Below are positions 63,318-64,000 of a stretch of DNA of 64,000 nt, in pieces. The notes below the pieces were generated by a model. That model searched no databases. It was not told the DNA's origin and saw nothing but the letters and a program-made list of their open reading frames with translations. The translations under genes were made by a program, and so were the position numbers. Origin of the DNA: Spirochaetota bacterium (GTDB taxonomy: Bacteria; Spirochaetota; GWB1-36-13; JAKPDD01). The DNA lies in contig JAKPDD010000041.1 in NCBI GenBank assembly GCA_029552945.1, positions 23,104 through 87,103 of the forward strand, given 5' to 3'. Each line of letters starts with the position of its first letter. Position 1 is the stretch's first letter.

Positions 63318-64000
63318 ATGAGACGAATTATGTCAGTCTTAGTGCTCCTTACACTATTGTTAGGAGCAACAGGCCTTTTCGCAGCATCTGCTGACTGGAA
63401 AGGTTATTTTGTTGTAAAGTATGTAAATACAGGTTATGAGAAAAAAGATGGTGCAAAAGACTTTTTTGCTTATTTCTGGCAAAAATTGGAACTATACCCT
63501 TCATGGAAGCTATCTGAAAATGTTACAGTAAACGCAGGTTTCTTTACTCAAAACTACTGGGGTAATGGTAGGTTTTATGGTATAGGAAACGATTTCCCAA
63601 TTTCAGAAGATACTGGTAACTTCAAGTCTGCTTATGCTTATGTTGTAGATTTAAATGATGATGAAATTATACAGTCAAAAAATGAAATAGATAATTTAGA
63701 ATTAATATTATCTAAATTAATACCATCTGATCTTGACCCATTAGGTCCTAATGTTTATAAAAAACAGGATGTTACTCTTGGTGTATCATCTGCATGGGCT
63801 GTTTTATCATTCATGGATGGTTCTTTAACAGTAGATGTTGGTAGAAGGAGAAACCCTGAGTGGGGAACAGGTATATTTTTTGGTTCTGCTTTCACACCAG
63901 ACAGAATCTTTGTTACATACAGGACATCTGGTTTTGGTGGTATGTTATTACCATTCTTTATCTATGAACACAGAGCTGATAATGATATCTCTTATGAAGA
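63318..64000 (+). CDS. Outer-membrane beta-barrel (porin-like) protein, 3' end outside the window
   Basis: The frame is open from the ATG at 63318 to the edge (227 codons seen). AGGAGG lies seven bases upstream. A Sec signal peptide (about 1-23, LLGATGLFAASA, cleavage likely after ASA or AAS) precedes a sequence of alternating hydrophobic residues with many aromatics and glycines (LELYPSWKLSENVTVNAGFF, RRRNPEWGTGIFFGSAF). That fits a beta barrel. Strong start signals suggest a highly expressed protein. Not assigned to a porin family. Confidence 0.8.
   Translation, partial: MRRIMSVLVLLTLLLGATGLFAASADWKGYFVVKYVNTGYEKKDGAKDFFAYFWQKLELYPSWKLSENVTVNAGFFTQNYWGNGRFYGIGNDFPISEDTGNFKSAYAYVVDLNDDEIIQSKNEIDNLELILSKLIPSDLDPLGPNVYKKQDVTLGVSSAWAVLSFMDGSLTVDVGRRRNPEWGTGIFFGSAFTPDRIFVTYRTSGFGGMLLPFFIYEHRADNDISYE

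Overview
The window comes from a very AT-rich bacterium. Ile is mostly ATA, Arg mostly AGA/AGG, and many start codons are TTG or GTG behind clear AAGGAG-type ribosome binding sites. The cell has two membranes (TonB/ExbB/ExbD, an outer-membrane protein at the right edge, a protease with an apparent C-terminal barrel, several lipoproteins). It is flagellated, and most likely anaerobic or microaerobic (RnfA/RnfB, ferredoxin-nitroreductase, ferritin-like protein, diiron oxygen-sensor fold). The flgN-flgK-flgL-fliW-csrA order followed by a FlbB/MotE-like gene resembles spirochaetes, but it also occurs elsewhere, so I do not assign a phylum. No rRNA, tRNA, CRISPR array, insertion sequence, integrase or toxin-antitoxin pair was recognised. 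This is mostly chromosomal core sequence with sensory and envelope genes mixed in.

Layout. 1-2000: the 3' part of a long coiled-coil protein, then a strong bidirectional terminator. 2000-8400 (minus): secA, an ArsR-methyltransferase fusion resembling the S-adenosylhomocysteine-sensing regulator SahR, ahcY and a sugar-nucleotide epimerase. 8400-17220 (minus): sbcCD, an RNA cytosine methyltransferase, pyrB, an M15 peptidase, pgi and a ferritin-like protein. 17300-20140 (minus): a metalloprotease / propeller / outer-membrane-barrel protein. 20360-25530 (plus): a late flagellar operon behind a good sigma-28 promoter. 25870-32620: bactofilin, an EF-G-like GTPase, two tandem PilZ proteins, a stomatin-like protein, a Nif3-like protein, and an ODP-fold diiron protein next to a soluble histidine kinase. 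32610-37490 (minus): glycosyltransferase, pheA, TPR lipoprotein, STAS protein, hydrolase and a small lipoprotein.

37600-42360 (plus): recG, then rnfA, rnfB, ferredoxin-nitroreductase and a STAS-like protein. 42350-44780 (minus): a short MetH without the reactivation domain. 44860-45565 (plus): a DUF554 membrane protein. 45700-50570 (minus): hydrolase, periplasmic-binding-type lipoprotein, a large membrane histidine kinase with two receiver-like domains that lack the phospho-acceptor Asp, and an unannotated 49-residue ORF. 50640-55540 (plus): cheA, cheW, an RsbU-type phosphatase with TPRs, rdgB and rnhB. 55600-58110 (minus): a four-domain CoA-disulfide reductase/rhodanese/TusA/DsrE protein behind a near-consensus promoter. 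58160-64000: a clostripain-family lipoprotein, a compact exbB-exbD-exbD-tonB operon, a methyltransferase/ATP-grasp fusion, and the start of an outer-membrane protein.

Three themes recur. The first is the SAM cycle (SahR-like regulator, AhcY, MetH). The second is partner-switch signalling (CheA-CheW-PP2C phosphatase, with two STAS-type proteins elsewhere in the window). The third is envelope sensing. The best candidates for something undescribed are the lipoprotein/histidine kinase/49-aa cluster, the CheA-CheW-phosphatase operon, the methyltransferase/ATP-grasp fusion, and the protease-propeller-barrel protein.
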